Part shown: in pieces, positions 28,514 to 39,735 of the stretch
Position numbering within the stretch: the first letter of the stretch is position 1
Layout of the letters: each line of letters starts with the position of its first letter
Origin: Chara braunii
Lineage: Eukaryota > Streptophyta > Charophyceae > Charales > Characeae
Direction: 5' to 3'
DNA: 40,798 nt
NCBI GenBank assembly: GCA_003427395.1
Contig: BFEA01000377.1
Coordinates: 810,968-851,765, forward strand
Made by a program: the position numbers and the translations under genes
Notes under the pieces: generated by a model
Database searches by the model: none
The model's input: the letters and a program-made list of their open reading frames with translations, nothing else
Told to the model about the DNA's origin: nothing

Positions 28514-31500
28514 TCAAGATTCTGGTCCGGAGGTGCCTTGCCCTTGCGCAGTTAGTCCCTGCCCAATACTTCTTCCCGAGTTGGAGTTGTGCCAGTTCTT
28601 CCAGTAGATGTGGTCGTCTCGTAGATCAGCAACTTTCCCNNCTATCAACCATATCCTGCTGAACTTNCGTCTCNCCTTCTTTCGCTGTTCCTCATCCTCT
28701 GACCATGATAATTTAATTTTCCGCCAACGGCATAGGATTTCCGCCTGTATCATTGCTTTCGTCTCCAGCCAAANCATCTCTCNTGAGTTGGACACTCCTT
28801 CGATTGTNNTGCTGCATCTTTCCTTCCNTATGATCCATAGTGTCACCTTCCTGATGAGTCCATACCAGTTCTTTTCCNCTTTCCGGAGTTGTTCNGGGAT
28901 GNTAGTCAAAAGGAGAAGTTGGATGGGTTGTTCAGGGAAAGGAGTCNGGAAAAGNGAGTCCCATAGGGTCGANGCTCTTGCCCAGAATTNTGTNGCTTCC
29001 CTACAGTGTATTAAGCAATGTACTATATCCTCTACCGCCCCTTCCGTACATACTTTGCATTGATCGGAACTGTCTGGGTCTGAACCCTTGCGCCTCACGT
29101 GTAACCACTGATTAACTNNTAATGCCGCATATATAATCAGCCATTGGAGGCTTTTGATTTTGATTGGTCTGATTGTTTTATAAATCTTCCACGGAATCTG
29201 TGTGATCTTGTCTGCTTCCTGTCCTATTAGCTTCTGCCANCTGGNCTTAATCACCGGTTCTGGGTCTTTTGTTTNTAGCAGTAGTTCATACCCAAATTTG
29301 ACCGTGTAATCNTGNATGGGGATGAGTCTCTTTATGTTTGCCCTCCTTTCTGGTTTCCATGCCCACTCCATCGGGTCGAACTCCAGGTTGTGTAAAGCCG
29401 TGTCGGTTCTGAAGATGAACTTCGGCCATGTGCCTAAGACCCGTACTTTTCTGAGCAGGAAGTAATCCATGACTGTCGTTTCCACGTCGATGTTCTTGAT
29501 CGTTGTCATCCCCTTCGTGGATTGGTCAATTGGGAAGGAAGTGAAAACCGCTTGAGTGACTGATCCGGAGTGTAGGTGAGAGAATTGGAAGGCCCTAGAG
29601 TGGGAAGTTTCCTGCACTTTGATCCCCCATTCACCACTTTTCCATGGCTCCCCTTGTTTTAGCATATCTTTCCAATCCTGAGGAACGAGATTAATAATAT
29701 ATTGCAGGTTGGGTCCTCTTCTATGGCATCCCCTCAAACGTTCACTTAGCTCTTGTTCAGAGACCCATTCTTTCTTTTCTTCGTTCCACAAGTGACTGAT
29801 TGTCCAGACTCCATTCTTTACCCATGATTGCCATTTGTGGTCCAAGAACAGGGGTTCATCACTTTCGCCCTTCATCCATTCATTGCCAAAGAGAGGCTGT
29901 CTTAGCACCTCATCCTTAGATTTTGGTCTGTTGGTCTTTTTTGGCATTATTTCCCTCCAAATCCGGATTAGAGATGCCCACTACGGTGTTTGGCGGTTGT
30001 CTATATTCCTTTTTGCCTCCCTCCTGGGTCTTCGCCTCGCCCTTTTCAAGGACCATTCCTTATTCATTACCCAGAATAGCCCTGTCATGTTATTTGGCGA
30101 TGCCACCGGAGCTAAGGCCCTTATGCTATCCAAGGCCAGTTTATTCCATGTCGTTTCTGGTTTAGTCAACAATCGGACTATCCATTTAACTTGAAGAGCT
30201 CTCGTTTCACACCTCGGTTCGATGATTCCTAGGCCCCCTTGTGTCGGTTTTCTTGTGATATAATGCCATGCTATCTTTGGGATACAACCTTCCTTGTTGG
30301 GGTTGCCAGTCCATAAATACGTCCTGGCCACTCGATTAAGTTCCTTTAGTGAGTCATCCGGGATTGTCCAGACCGACGCAATGTACCACATCATAGAGAA
30401 GATAGAAGTGTTCAGTACCAAAGCCCGACCGATCAGTGAGGTGAATGTGTTTCCCCATCTTCCCAGTTTATTTAACTGTTTAGCTAACATGTTCTGGGCC
30501 ATCTGAGGTACCAGGCCCTCCCGTGACATGAGGATGCCTAGGTATTGGGTGGGTGTTTCTGGCGTGTCCCAGGACATGGCAGCCTCCGGTCCTTGCAGGT
30601 TGGGAATTTGTTCATCTGATAGCCACCAGCCTATGGTCTTCTTCCAATTGATCTTCATTTCTGATGCCAGACCGAATGCTTCCATTGCCCTGGACAGTGC
30701 TTTAAAAGACGAATCCGAGGCTCTAATCAGTACTGTCATGTCATCTGCAAACAAAATAACTGTCGAGAACTTGAGATGATGAGACGTCCCTACATTGACC
30801 TCTGGGAGTCTATGTATGGAGGGGTCTTTCCTTAGGAAAGAAGCAATGGCCTCCATCACAAATAGGAAGATCGAGGGGGCTAACGGGTCCCCTTGCCTGA
30901 CTGATCGAGATATTGGGTAACTGTCAGACAGAAACCCATTAATCTGCACGCAGCCTGAGGCATTATTATACAATACCTGGATCCATTTCCTAAAAATTGG
31001 TCCCACCCCCATACGTTCCATACTTGCATCCATAAAAGACCAGTTGAATTGATCATAGGTTTTTTCAAAGTCGAAGAAGAGTATGGCTGTGTTTATCCTC
31101 CTTTCTCTGACTTTGTTTGCAGCTTCGTTTAGAGTTAGCACATTATCCAGAATGTAACGTCCAGGGATGAAGCCCGTCTGATCAATGTGAAAGCATTTAT
31201 CAGTTATTTTCGTGATTCTGGCAGCCAGGGTCTTAGCCAGGATTTTGTACGGGAGAGTTAGTAAGGAGATAGGTCTATAGTTCCTGATGTCTTCCTTGTC
31301 CCCCTTCTTGTACAGTAGCGTTACAACGCTGCTACTCATCAAACTGCCTAAACCCCCTTTCTCATAGCTATCTCTGTAGAAGTTCAACAGGTCCCCCCCG
31401 AGGTTTGGCCAGAATTTTTCCCAGAATTCTCTTGTCAGCCCATCAATACCTGGTGCTTTGTCATTGTTTATGCTCTTGAGAGCTTGGTTTAGCTCCTCCA

Positions 31501-33016
31501 ATGATAAGGGTTTGTCCAACTCTTCAGATTGTTCTGGCGATATCGTTTGTTCCAAATATTGTAACATTCTCTGTCTCGCTTCCAACGTGTTGCTTGGCGT
31601 GGGTGTTTGGGTTTTAGTCTGATATAGGTCTTGGTAAAATTCTTTGGCTATTCCCAAAATCCCTTCGCTGGTTTCCTCTGACACCTTCGGGTTGCTAAGG
31701 CTTTTCAATTTTTCTGTTGTGGCCGCTCTTGTATTTGCTTTAATTCGGGCAAAGAAGTGTTTCGACATTGATTCGCTGAGATCATATTCGCACATCCTGG
31801 CTCTTATCTGCATGCCTTTTAACTCCCACCACCTCCACATCGCTAGCTCTTCCCGTGCTTTCTCAAATATACCCGCATATAGCGCTGAGGACGGGTTACC
31901 CCTCAGGTTGTATTCTGCTATCTTTAGGGCCTTTTCCAGGCTTTGTTTTCTCTGCTTCCTTATAGAGGCCATTTTTCTTGACATGCCGGCTGCTGTCTCC
32001 GCTAGTAGCGAGTAACTCTCTACGAACCATTCCCACCGATCATGAGTGGGAAGGCGGCTCATACCCCTCTCTTTCCAATATTCTTGTATCCCTTCTTGAA
32101 AGGTTTGACTCAGCAGGAGTGAGTTGTTCAGTTTGTGAAAGCTGGCCCCTTTCCTCACTTGTTGCTCAAAGCATACCGTGAGCTCAATGGGTTTGTGATC
32201 CAGTCCTGGGTAAGGTGCTAAAGGCAGGATCTCCGCCTCTTTCACCGCTCCCATCATTGTGCCTGAAATCAGGAAATAGTCTATTCGTGAGAAGGTTGTG
32301 TGTTGCGCATGGCTTTTCTTGATCAGTGAGAATGCTCTCGACGTCGGGTGGAAGATTCTAAAGGGGTCTATTAGGTCGTGATCTACCATCAGTCTCTGGA
32401 CCGGTACTGCCTCTTGAGAGTTGTAAGTGTTGGAGGATCTGGATATGCGGTCTGTTGCTGGATCTAAGGTTGCATTCGAGTCGTCTGCCACTATACACGA
32501 CGTCAGCGGTGGAATCTTTGTCCCCAGCTCTACCAGGAAGGACGTTCTTTCGGTTGCGTTGTTTGGGGCATAGATATTGAGGAGGAGAAATTCTTCATCT
32601 TTCCACTTAAAATGCATAGAACACCATCTGCCCTCCTGGGGGTCTGCTTCCTTGTTCATAACACTTCCTGCCTTGTGTATGCGTGAGGAGTTGGGGATTA
32701 AGATAGTTGTGCCCTTGGTACTTGATATATTGTCTGCCGCCCATATTTCATCTTTGACCCCTCCCAGTTTCCTTGACACAAATTTTCTGATTTTGTTGTG
32801 TTCTGTTGAAAATGAGAGATGAGTTTCCTGTAGCATTATTATATCTGCAGGCGTTTTGTTTTTGACTGTTAAACCTTGGACTATGTCATTCCATTTTTCT
32901 TCTTTGTCTATGACATTTCCCAAGCCATTCACATTCCATGACCGGATGACGATTCCTTGGTCTTTCCAGTCCCTCTGACCTTTCCTCTCATTGGCCCTCT
33001 TCCTGAACCCCTCCAT
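28514..33016 (-). CDS. LINE ORF2: endonuclease / reverse transcriptase, one internal amber codon
   Basis: Makes the nick and copies the LINE RNA at the target. From the ATG at 33,016: AP endonuclease (residues about 22-280) with SWNVNG, LQETH, NIYAPN, DDSNATLD in place of GDFN (Asp and Asn kept), SRIDYF and LDHKP. RT follows (about 500-800) with KAPGIDGL, YRPISLL, FFDFEKTYD (catalytic Asp 649), SRSVRQGDPLAP and FADD (758-759). A TAG at 29,981-29,983 (codon 1,012) ends the first 1,011 residues. The same frame then runs on for about 490 codons to 28,514, through a zf-RVT-like region with WKIYKTIRPIKIKSLQWLI and CKVCTEG...HCLIHC. The full frame is about 1,500 codons, normal for a plant L1. About 30 Ns fall in the C-terminal part. 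Confidence 0.93.
29981..29983 (-). other. In-frame TAG inside ORF2
   Basis: The codon context is CCG TAG TGG. Frame arithmetic (33,016 to 29,983 and on to 29,947) shows the reading frame is unchanged across it, so this is a point nonsense change and not a frameshift. The context is not the known CARYYA readthrough signal. It separates the RT from the zf-RVT region. Confidence 0.9.
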
Positions 33017-33573
33017 CCTCTGGGTTCTGTCGGGTTAAAACGAGTTAACAACAGTTCATTGAAGGATCTACGAAGGCGCCCCCCCCCCCGTGTCCATGTC
33101 CAGCAGTCCCTCCCCCCCTTGGGGGTCTGTCGTGGGCTGTTCTACACTAGTCATCTTATCCATCTCCTTTCTGGGGATCACAAACAACTCTTCACCTCAT
33201 TGTCTGAGTCCATCGCATCCTCCTGGTCATCTTCTTCCTTCTCGTCATCTGAATGCCATGCCTGGTCCTCCCCCTCAGATTCGTCACTCCTATAAAACCT
33301 CTCCCAGTCCACCGGGTATGCCCTTGCATCCAAGTCACCATTGCCCTCCAACATTCCTGTAGTAACCAATTGAGCCAGTGAAACTGCTGCCAGTTCAGCC
33401 GGTAGGCACGAACCGGCCAAGACACTATAGGGCACAACTTGGATCGTTCTCCACGACCTCCATCTCATCCCTGAACTCAGAATTTCTTTGTTTGACAGCT
33501 TGACTATCAATGGTGAGAATGCCTGAGGTGAGTGTCTACCATGCTCTGAGTGCTGTGAAGTTGATCCCTCGTG
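33017..33573 (-). other. LINE ORF1-ORF2 interval with acidic open frame
   Basis: Contains an open frame (33,178-33,510) with no ATG start. It ends in a very acidic stretch, SDESEGEDQAWHSDDEKEED. It is in the same frame as the ORF1 extension at 33,574-33,882, but stops separate the two (33,574 and 33,526). It may be a decayed ORF1 C-terminus or untranslated spacer. A run of 11 C lies at about 33,077-33,087. Confidence 0.5.
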
Positions 33574-33882
33574 TTATGGTTGAGGAAGTGCATCCTCCTG
33601 ATCTGGGTTGCTTGGCATGGTATCATAAACCCCCAATGGGTACTCCGTGGATATCTTCTCGTGGAGTACGGTAGCCACATTTTGCCCTTCCTCAAAGCAT
33701 GGGATCTGAAAGGACACATCTGTTGCAATTTGCCACTCCTCAAGTTTTTCTATATACCTTGCAGCAATCAAGGGGCGGATGTTCATCAGTGCCAGTCTTG
33801 ACGACTTGGCTGTCTCTACCACCAGAGGAGCCTGATCCCACAATGTGTGTGATCGTTGTAAATTCTGCTGAGTATTCGTCAT
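33574..33882 (-). CDS. ORF1 C-terminal extension in another frame
   Basis: A 102-codon frame overlapping the last 143 bases of ORF1. After the overlap it continues with well-formed sequence (LIAARYIEKLEEWQIATD, then CFEEGQNVATVLHEKIST), while the ORF1 frame ends soon after in CCKVYRKT. Either ORF1 has suffered a one-base slip near the ACACACATTG stretch (about 33,840-33,850), or this is a real overlapping frame. A frameshift is the simpler reading. Confidence 0.5.
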   Translation of the reverse strand: MTNTQQNLQRSHTLWDQAPLVVETAKSSRLALMNIRPLIAARYIEKLEEWQIATDVSFQIPCFEEGQNVATVLHEKISTEYPLGVYDTMPSNPDQEDALPQP

Positions 33883-35839
33883 TCAGTTTGTTCACCTCCT
33901 CCGTTTGTGCAATTACCACTGCCGCTTCCTTTTCCAGCCGTGTGCGCGCTGATTCTTCCTCAAAGTCGGACTGAGTCATGTTCGGGTTCTTCTTCTTCTG
34001 ATTTTGCCCGGATTTCCACTTCTTTGGGCGCAGATCTTGGAAGTCGTCCTTCGACTTTGGAGCTGTTCTATCTCTGTCTTTCACTCCCTGTTCCCTTGCT
34101 CTCTTCTTTTCTGCATACCTGAATGCTGTGTATTCTGATAACTCTTCCGCTTTCACTGTCCTGAGAACGTCAAATTGGTTGCTTAATTTCCCAACTTCGC
34201 CCATCCCCTTCTTACCATTTCTCTGAGATCTTTCTGCATACTTGTGACAGGCTGCCCGAATGTCAAAGGCCTGTTCCCTCTCCCTCTTCACCTTCTCTAC
34301 ATAGTCCCTGAGCCACTGCAGAGATCTGTGAGAATCCCCCTCACTATCCGATACTTTGTTGTCCCCTTCCCCTTTGCCACTCTCACTTGTTTTCTCAGAC
34401 CCAGTTCCTCCCGAATCTGTTCTCCCATCCTCTCCTTCTTTGTCTGCTGGAAGGCTTACCACCTCCTCTTGCGCATCCACTGCCTTCCTCCTCTTTAGGC
34501 CCCCTTCCTGAATCCCTTGTGTCTTTCCGTTTTCCATGGTCCTTTTGTTGTCTGTTTGAGCCCCTATTCTGTTTTGAGTTGATGTTTGCTCCATCTTTAA
34601 CAACATGCTTCTGAAGTCCGTCGAGTCCTTGTTGAAGTGTAGTATTGCTTGTTCTTTCACTGCTTCCAAATCCCATAACAAGTCTTCTCTATCCTTTTCT
34701 TCCTTGATAACCCGTGAATCGATCAGTGGGTCAGTGGTGATTTTCGACGGGTTGCCCGCTACCTTCCCTGTGGCTCTTTTCTGCCATCTGTTGTCAGCCG
34801 GGGGGAAGACATTGGGTTTTTTAACTTCTGGTTCCTGGTCGGCGTAATGCCATGCCCAGTCCAGAACCTCCAGATTGTCGTCGAACACCCACCCATTGTA
34901 GTTACTGTCCGGAATGAACCAAATGCCCGGGGCGTCCTCCACCTCCACTAACATGTTGGGGAGGAGTTTTCGTTCCTTCGGTTGATTCGGATACTTGGGG
35001 CAGTTTGGGTTTGTTCCCATGTGGCCTCTTTCTCTGCACCGAAAGCAGATCGGGGAGGACTTGGTTGACACTTTGACTTCGACTGATCTGCTTTCAATCT
35101 GAAATTTCCAGGTCTGTGGGAAGACCGGGGGATTGTCTGTCTTCACCTCAATCACTGTCGCCATGGATCCACAGTGCGGGGCCAGAAAATCTGGTTTAGG
35201 GAGCACCCATTTCAGGATTCTGTTTGCCGGATATTGCCTTTCTAGTCTGTCCACTAGCAGCCCATGCAGACCCGGTTGCACATTGTCAAATTGCACCCAG
35301 AATTTTTCTTTTAACAGTGTCTGTTTGTATGAGACCGCGAATGTCTGGTTCTGTTTCTGGGAAGACAGTTTTTTCCATTTGTTGATTGTGCACACCGACC
35401 CATGACAGTTCCTAGACTGTAATTCCGCTGCCGCTTTCGCATGTTCCTCTCGTATGAAGAGTGCCATGATGTTGTTCCGACCCAAAATCTGCAATGTAAA
35501 AGTCTCACCCGATTGTTTGAATTTCAATTCTTTCTTGATTACCTCTATGATCCATTTCCTTTTCTCGGGTGGTTGGAGGTTTGCTCCATTCCGTGCAAAG
35601 TTGAATACCACGCCGTGCCTCTCGTGTAAATCATCCAATTCTGCCACCTTTTCTTCCGGGTACTTCCAAATGATGATCTCTTCTTCTTTGCCTTCAACCT
35701 TTTGAATTTCTGTGATTTGCTCTCCTTGGACTTTGGTTTTCTCTATCAGGAACTTGAGTGCTTCATTATCGATAACGTTGTTGTTGTTTTCTCCCGTTCC
35801 TTAACTAGCTGTGACCGAGTTGGGGAGCGGAGATGCCAT
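33740..35839 (-). CDS. LINE ORF1: RNA-binding protein with zinc knuckle, stop at codon 13
   Basis: ORF1 proteins coat LINE RNA in the ribonucleoprotein. The chosen start is the ATG at 35,837-35,839 (MASPLPNSVTAS); a TAA at 35,801-35,803 is codon 13. The frame is then open for 686 codons to 33,740. The first ATG after the stop is inside the N-terminal domain, so the early stop matters. An N-terminal domain (about residues 70-250) is followed by the knuckle ICFRCRERGHMGTNPNC (about 265-280) with spacing CX2CX4HX6C. A long charged, glutamate- and lysine-rich tail follows. The N-terminal domain plus knuckle is arranged as in plant L1 ORF1 (DUF4283-like), but I could not confirm that fold by eye. 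Confidence 0.85.
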
Positions 35840-37800
35840 TCAGGTAGACGGCAAATCTGGTCAGTATTCTATCCCCTATCTTTCCCGTTCCCTTGGATTA
35901 TGGTGAGAGCCTCTATTATGGGTTGGGGGGGACAGTCCCCCTGAACCAGGGGAGAGAAGTTGAGATTCTGTCCGTGAACAGCGCGAAAATGAGACCGAAA
36001 TTAATTGAAGATCTGGATTGGGATAGCGTGAGATCAAGACCGTGAGAAATGAGGTGGAGTGGGGGGAGGAGTGGATATGATCGGGTTGCGTTCGGAGTGG
36101 GGTCTAGGAGAGAACGGTGTGACGAGGTGGCGAGGTGGATGCACGTCGGGGGTGGGGTAGGACTGGGATTGAGGTCGGGTTAGGAGGAATGCGGGAGTAT
36201 GAAATGTGGGAAGTGATTTGATTCAGATGTTGAGACCTGGATGGGATCGGGATGGGCACGGGTTGGAATCAGGGTGGGATCGGGATTGGATCGGGTTGAG
36301 GTCGGAGTGGGATTGGGATATATTCGAGATAAGATCAAGTTGGGATCGGGATGGGGTAGAGATAAGATGGGGTAAGGTCGGCTTGCGTTCAGGGTGAGGT
36401 CGAGGAGAGAGAGAAGTGGGGGTGAGGTGGATGCGCTTCGGAGATGGGATGGGATTGGGGTTAAAGTCGGGTTAAGAGGGCTGTGGGGTAGGACCGCGGA
36501 CCGCTGTTGGGATAGAGGTTGGGATAGGATAGGGTCGAGGTTGGGGACGGGAGGGGAAGAGATAAGTATCGAAGTTGAGATCGCGGTTGGGATCGGGACT
36601 GGGAACGGGAGGCGAGGAGGTTGGAAAACAGATCGGGGTTGAGAGATCAAAGTTGGGGAGGGGGTTGGAAGTGGATCATGACCGGGACCAGGAGTAGTCG
36701 GGAACGATATGTGGTCGTGGTTGGGAACGGGTTGGGACCAAGTTGAGTCTAGATTGGATCGCGTTGGGCCGGGTCGGGATTGGATCGAAGTTGGGATCGA
36801 GGTTGGGTAAGGGTCGAGATCAGGAGAACGCGGGGTTGAGGAAGGGAACCAGATTGGGATCGGTATTAAAATCCGGGGTGGGATCAACAGGGGATCGGAT
36901 TTCCAATTAAGGCGAGTGGTAGGATGAGGGCGAAAATTGGAGATGGAATGCGTGGTGGGATCGAAGAGGATCGGGCTTCCAATTGAGGCGAGTACTAAAT
37001 TGAGGGCAAAAAGTTAGAGATGGAGTGTGTGTCAAAGTCGCGACTTGGGCTGTCTATTCCGCGGGAAAGGCCCCGTACTGCGGCTTAAAAGGAGGAACAG
37101 CCGTCAGTCGTGGACAGTGCGAAATTTCATTTGGAATATAGCCTCGTCGGTGGGGAGTCGCTAATTGGGCAGCACTTGCCCCTCTTGGGGATCGGGTTTC
37201 TATTGGATCAGGCGAGAGAGGAAGGGAGTGGTGGGTGGCCAAAAAGCAGAAGATGATTCTTGCGATCTATGGGAGGATAATGGGGGTGCGTGACGACACT
37301 GGCGAATGGGATGTCTATCTGTTGTATGAATATCGGGGTAGGATTGGATTGGGGTAGAGGTAGGCAGGTGTTGGGCTTGGGATGGAGGTTAAACGAAAGT
37401 TGGGCGCAATTCGAAATGAGTCGGGCAAGGTGGCGGAGTTGGAGAGGTTGAGGTGAAGTTGGAGGAGGATGGGGGAATGAGTTAGAATTGGTTGGGGGAA
37501 GAAACAGTGTCTATCAGGGTTCTACAAAGTGATGGGGATCGGATTGAAGCTGGAAGGGGGTTGGGACGGAGATATAGTCGGAGAGTGCTTGGACCGAAAT
37601 CGGTCAGGGGGGGGTGGAGATGGAGTCGATTTGAGATGTTGTCCTTGGCAAGGGAATGTGATATGTGAAGGTCAGGTCAGAGGCGAGAAATGGGTGAGAA
37701 CGAGGTGGGATGGAGGTGAGAGAAGAACGTGATATGTGAAGGTCAGGTCAGAGCCTAGAAATGGGTGAGAATGAGGTGGGATGGAGGTGAGAGAAGGGGC
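35840..37800. repeat. Purine-rich, G-run-rich degenerate repeat block
   Basis: From about 35,990 the plus strand is dominated by GGGATCGGGATTGGGAT-like words, with many G-runs and few pyrimidine runs. Better-ordered pieces are a duplication of about 80 bp (TTCCAATTAAGGCGAGT at 36,901 and TTCCAATTGAGGCGAGT at about 36,979) and a 71-bp tandem pair (next feature). The minus-strand frame at 36,180-36,887 is a proline-rich by-product of the repeat, not a gene. The block borders the LINE 5' side; whether it includes the LINE 5' untranslated region is unknown. Confidence 0.7.
37658..37799 (+). repeat. 71-bp tandem duplication
   Basis: GTGATATGTGAAGGTCAGGT starts at 37,658 and again at 37,729. The units are nearly identical, both ending GGATGGAGGTGAGAGAAG. 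Confidence 0.9.
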
Positions 37801-38200
37801 CGGAATGCGGGAGTTAGTAAGTTCTCACTCGAAAGGGCTGGTCTTCGTCTTCATGGGGCTCCTGGAGTCTTTTCGTCGCCTGGTCTCTCTCTCAATCTTC
37901 AAGGGTGTCAAGGTCATCCTTCGCAGTGTCATGGGCGCGTGTGCGCCTCCTCCAAACCGGGCACATATGCCCTCTTCGCAGCTTACGCGCTCATCTTACT
38001 CGGTGTTCATAGAAATACGCGCGCGCCCAGGGCGCGCACACGTGATGTTCGGCGCAGGTCCGGCTATGGTGAGTGCGCGATGTTCAGCTATGGTTCGAGT
38101 CGACGCCCATACAGGGCCGGCACGGCGCGAGCGCAGCGTAACGCTGACCGAGCGGCGCTAGCGCGAAAAAAAAAAAATCTTAGCATATATTTTTTCTGAT
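37800..38200. other. CpG-rich patch, no gene recognised
   Basis: About 37,930-38,165 is rich in CG and GCGC words (GCGCGCGCCCAGGGCGCGCA, GGCGCTAGCGCG). Two overlapping plus-strand frames of 126 and 144 codons exist, but neither has a recognisable domain. An undescribed short gene cannot be ruled out. Confidence 0.4.
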
Positions 38201-38285
38201 TTTTTTTTAGTCGGATTTTCTTTTGGGGTGGGGCTCCATCTATTGGTGGGGAGCTGCACCTGCTGAGAACCGGGCACTGCGTCCC
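38201..38285 (-). mobile_element. Short A-tailed retroposon (family S), copy 7
   Basis: Minus strand: GGGACGCAGTGCCCGG start, CAGCAGGTGCAGCTCCCCAC, CAATAGATGGAGCCCC and an A-rich tail broken by GAAAATCC. A further T/A-rich stretch continues to about 38,166. Confidence 0.75.
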
Positions 38286-39525
38286 AATATTACATTGTAT
38301 CCGCTTTGTCATGGAACTTGTTTGTATCTATCAACCGGTGCAGATTACCCCCCCCCCCCCCGTCCATCCTTCAACTGCGACGGTCTGTGTTTATAACATT
38401 TGTGTAATTACTTTTAAACCTACCTCTCCAATTTCATACTTCTCCCTCGCACTCGCATCATTCAGTCCTTTGAGTGTAGTCATCTGTGTCCACACCATTA
38501 TGTGTCTTGACTCGTGCCCCCTACCCTGGCAGCATCAAGCTTGTCAATCTTTTTGTTGGTCCTCTGCTCTGTGACCGTTGTTGGACGCATCCTGTCACCG
38601 ATCTGTTCCGACCTACAACCGTCCTACCCTACCTTCCCATCCCATTACCTTATTATCCCTATTGTCCTAATGCTTCATTTGCTTAAACCCTTTTTGCGAC
38701 TCTTATCTGCCTTGCCCTTTAGTAGCTTGGTTGAGCCTTCACAGTCCCACCTTCCTACCCCCTGTGCCACATCTATCTCGCCTTTGTCTTTGAAGCATTG
38801 CTTGTTTGTGATAGTCAGTTTCGATGCCATTTTGTACCCTTTTGTGCCAAATTACTTAAACCCTTAAACCCTAAGACCCCACCGTCCCAGTAATTTGACC
38901 TTCCCACCCCTCTTTTATGGCACATCTTATCACATATCCTCATAGGTGCTAAGTCGTTATTGGAACCCACTCTGCCCTACACTTTTGTGATTGAAGGTGT
39001 ATTCAGTAGTGTACACATTATCTTCCCCTTATGTGCGTAGTGTTTGAGTTTTGTGTGTTGTCTGTGATGTAACGGTCTAGCATAAACCCCCCATTAGACT
39101 GAGTAGCTCACACTGGTTCGATTGATTGTATATTGTTTGTATATCATGTCGTCACCGGCTGACTTTCACCCTTGCTGTCCTTGTGCGAGTTGTTGCCGCC
39201 ACGTTTTGAGGAAACCCGGGGAGGGGTCGCCTGCTGTTTGCTGAAGCCAAAGGCATCAGCACCTGTCACTCACTACGCCCTCTCCCGAGGTCCTCAGCGA
39301 CCAGCAGGGTGTCTTTTTGAATTCGCCTGTTGCATGCCCACACGCGTGGGGGAATTTTGTGCATGGCGAAACGACAAATTATTGTGTTCAATTCGAATAT
39401 TCCCTTCTCTCGGGGGGTGTTCAAAATTCAGTTTTAGTCTGATCAAGTGTATTTTGCTGTTTCGCTTCAGAACAGTTTCCCACAAATAAAAGAAAGGGAA
39501 AAGAATAAATGGATAAGAGAAGAGA
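38286..39525. other. No gene seen; C-run at about 38,348-38,360
   Basis: Pyrimidine-rich sequence with a long C-run and a telomere-like degenerate stretch (TTAAACCCTTAAACCCTAAG, about 38,859). CCCTAA words also occur at 28,045-28,165. Too few and irregular for a true telomeric tract. No coding frame with a recognisable domain. Confidence 0.5.
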
Positions 39526-39735
39526 TTATGAGCCAGACGACAGGTTCGGTGCCAAGCAGTCGATCACTAGTAAGCAGCAAGCCAATCAAAAGGGTCTTTC
39601 CGAAACAGGTCCTCGAGAATAATTGATGAGCCTGACCGCTGATTCGGACCAGCGAGCCAAGCGAAAGGCTTCTTTCCAATAATTACTCGAGAGTGATTCG
39701 TATGCCAGAGCGCAAGCTCGGTGTCATGCAGAGAA
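39526..39735 (+). repeat. Diverged tandem repeat, period about 76-95 bp
   Basis: GAGCCAGACGACAGGTTCGG (39,530), GAGCCTGACCGCTGATTCGG (about 39,628) and a third, weaker block at about 39,700 (GCCAGAGCGCAAGCTCGGTG) have the same order. Between them, GCCAATCAAAAGGGTCTTTC and GCCAAGCGAAAGGCTTCTTT also correspond, as do CTCGAGAATAATTG and CTCGAGAGTGATTC. Confidence 0.65.

Larger units (their letters stand above)
27954..35839 (-). mobile_element. Nearly complete L1-type LINE, minus strand
   Basis: About 7.9 kb. From the 5' end: ORF1 with a zinc knuckle, an intergenic part of about 0.6-0.7 kb, ORF2 with AP-type endonuclease, RT and a zf-RVT-like tail, a 3' region with a partial duplication of the ORF2 end, and a poly-A tail. 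This is the plant L1 layout. It has few lesions: one early stop in ORF1, one frame change near the ORF1 end, and one amber codon in ORF2. It is therefore a fairly young but probably inactive copy, or a source copy with sequencing errors. The 5' boundary is unknown; a purine-rich block starts just upstream. Confidence 0.9.

Noticed and set aside
29835-33295. Plus-strand frames across the LINE
   Set aside because: They are antisense shadows of ORF2, whose endonuclease and RT motifs are unmistakable on the minus strand.
36180-36887. 235-codon proline-rich minus-strand frame
   Set aside because: It is a translation of the GGGATCGGGATTGGG-type repeat; no domain, and composition fully explained by the repeat.
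38855-38885. Interstitial telomere tract (also 28,045-28,165)
   Set aside because: CCCTAA words are few and irregular, with no tandem period.
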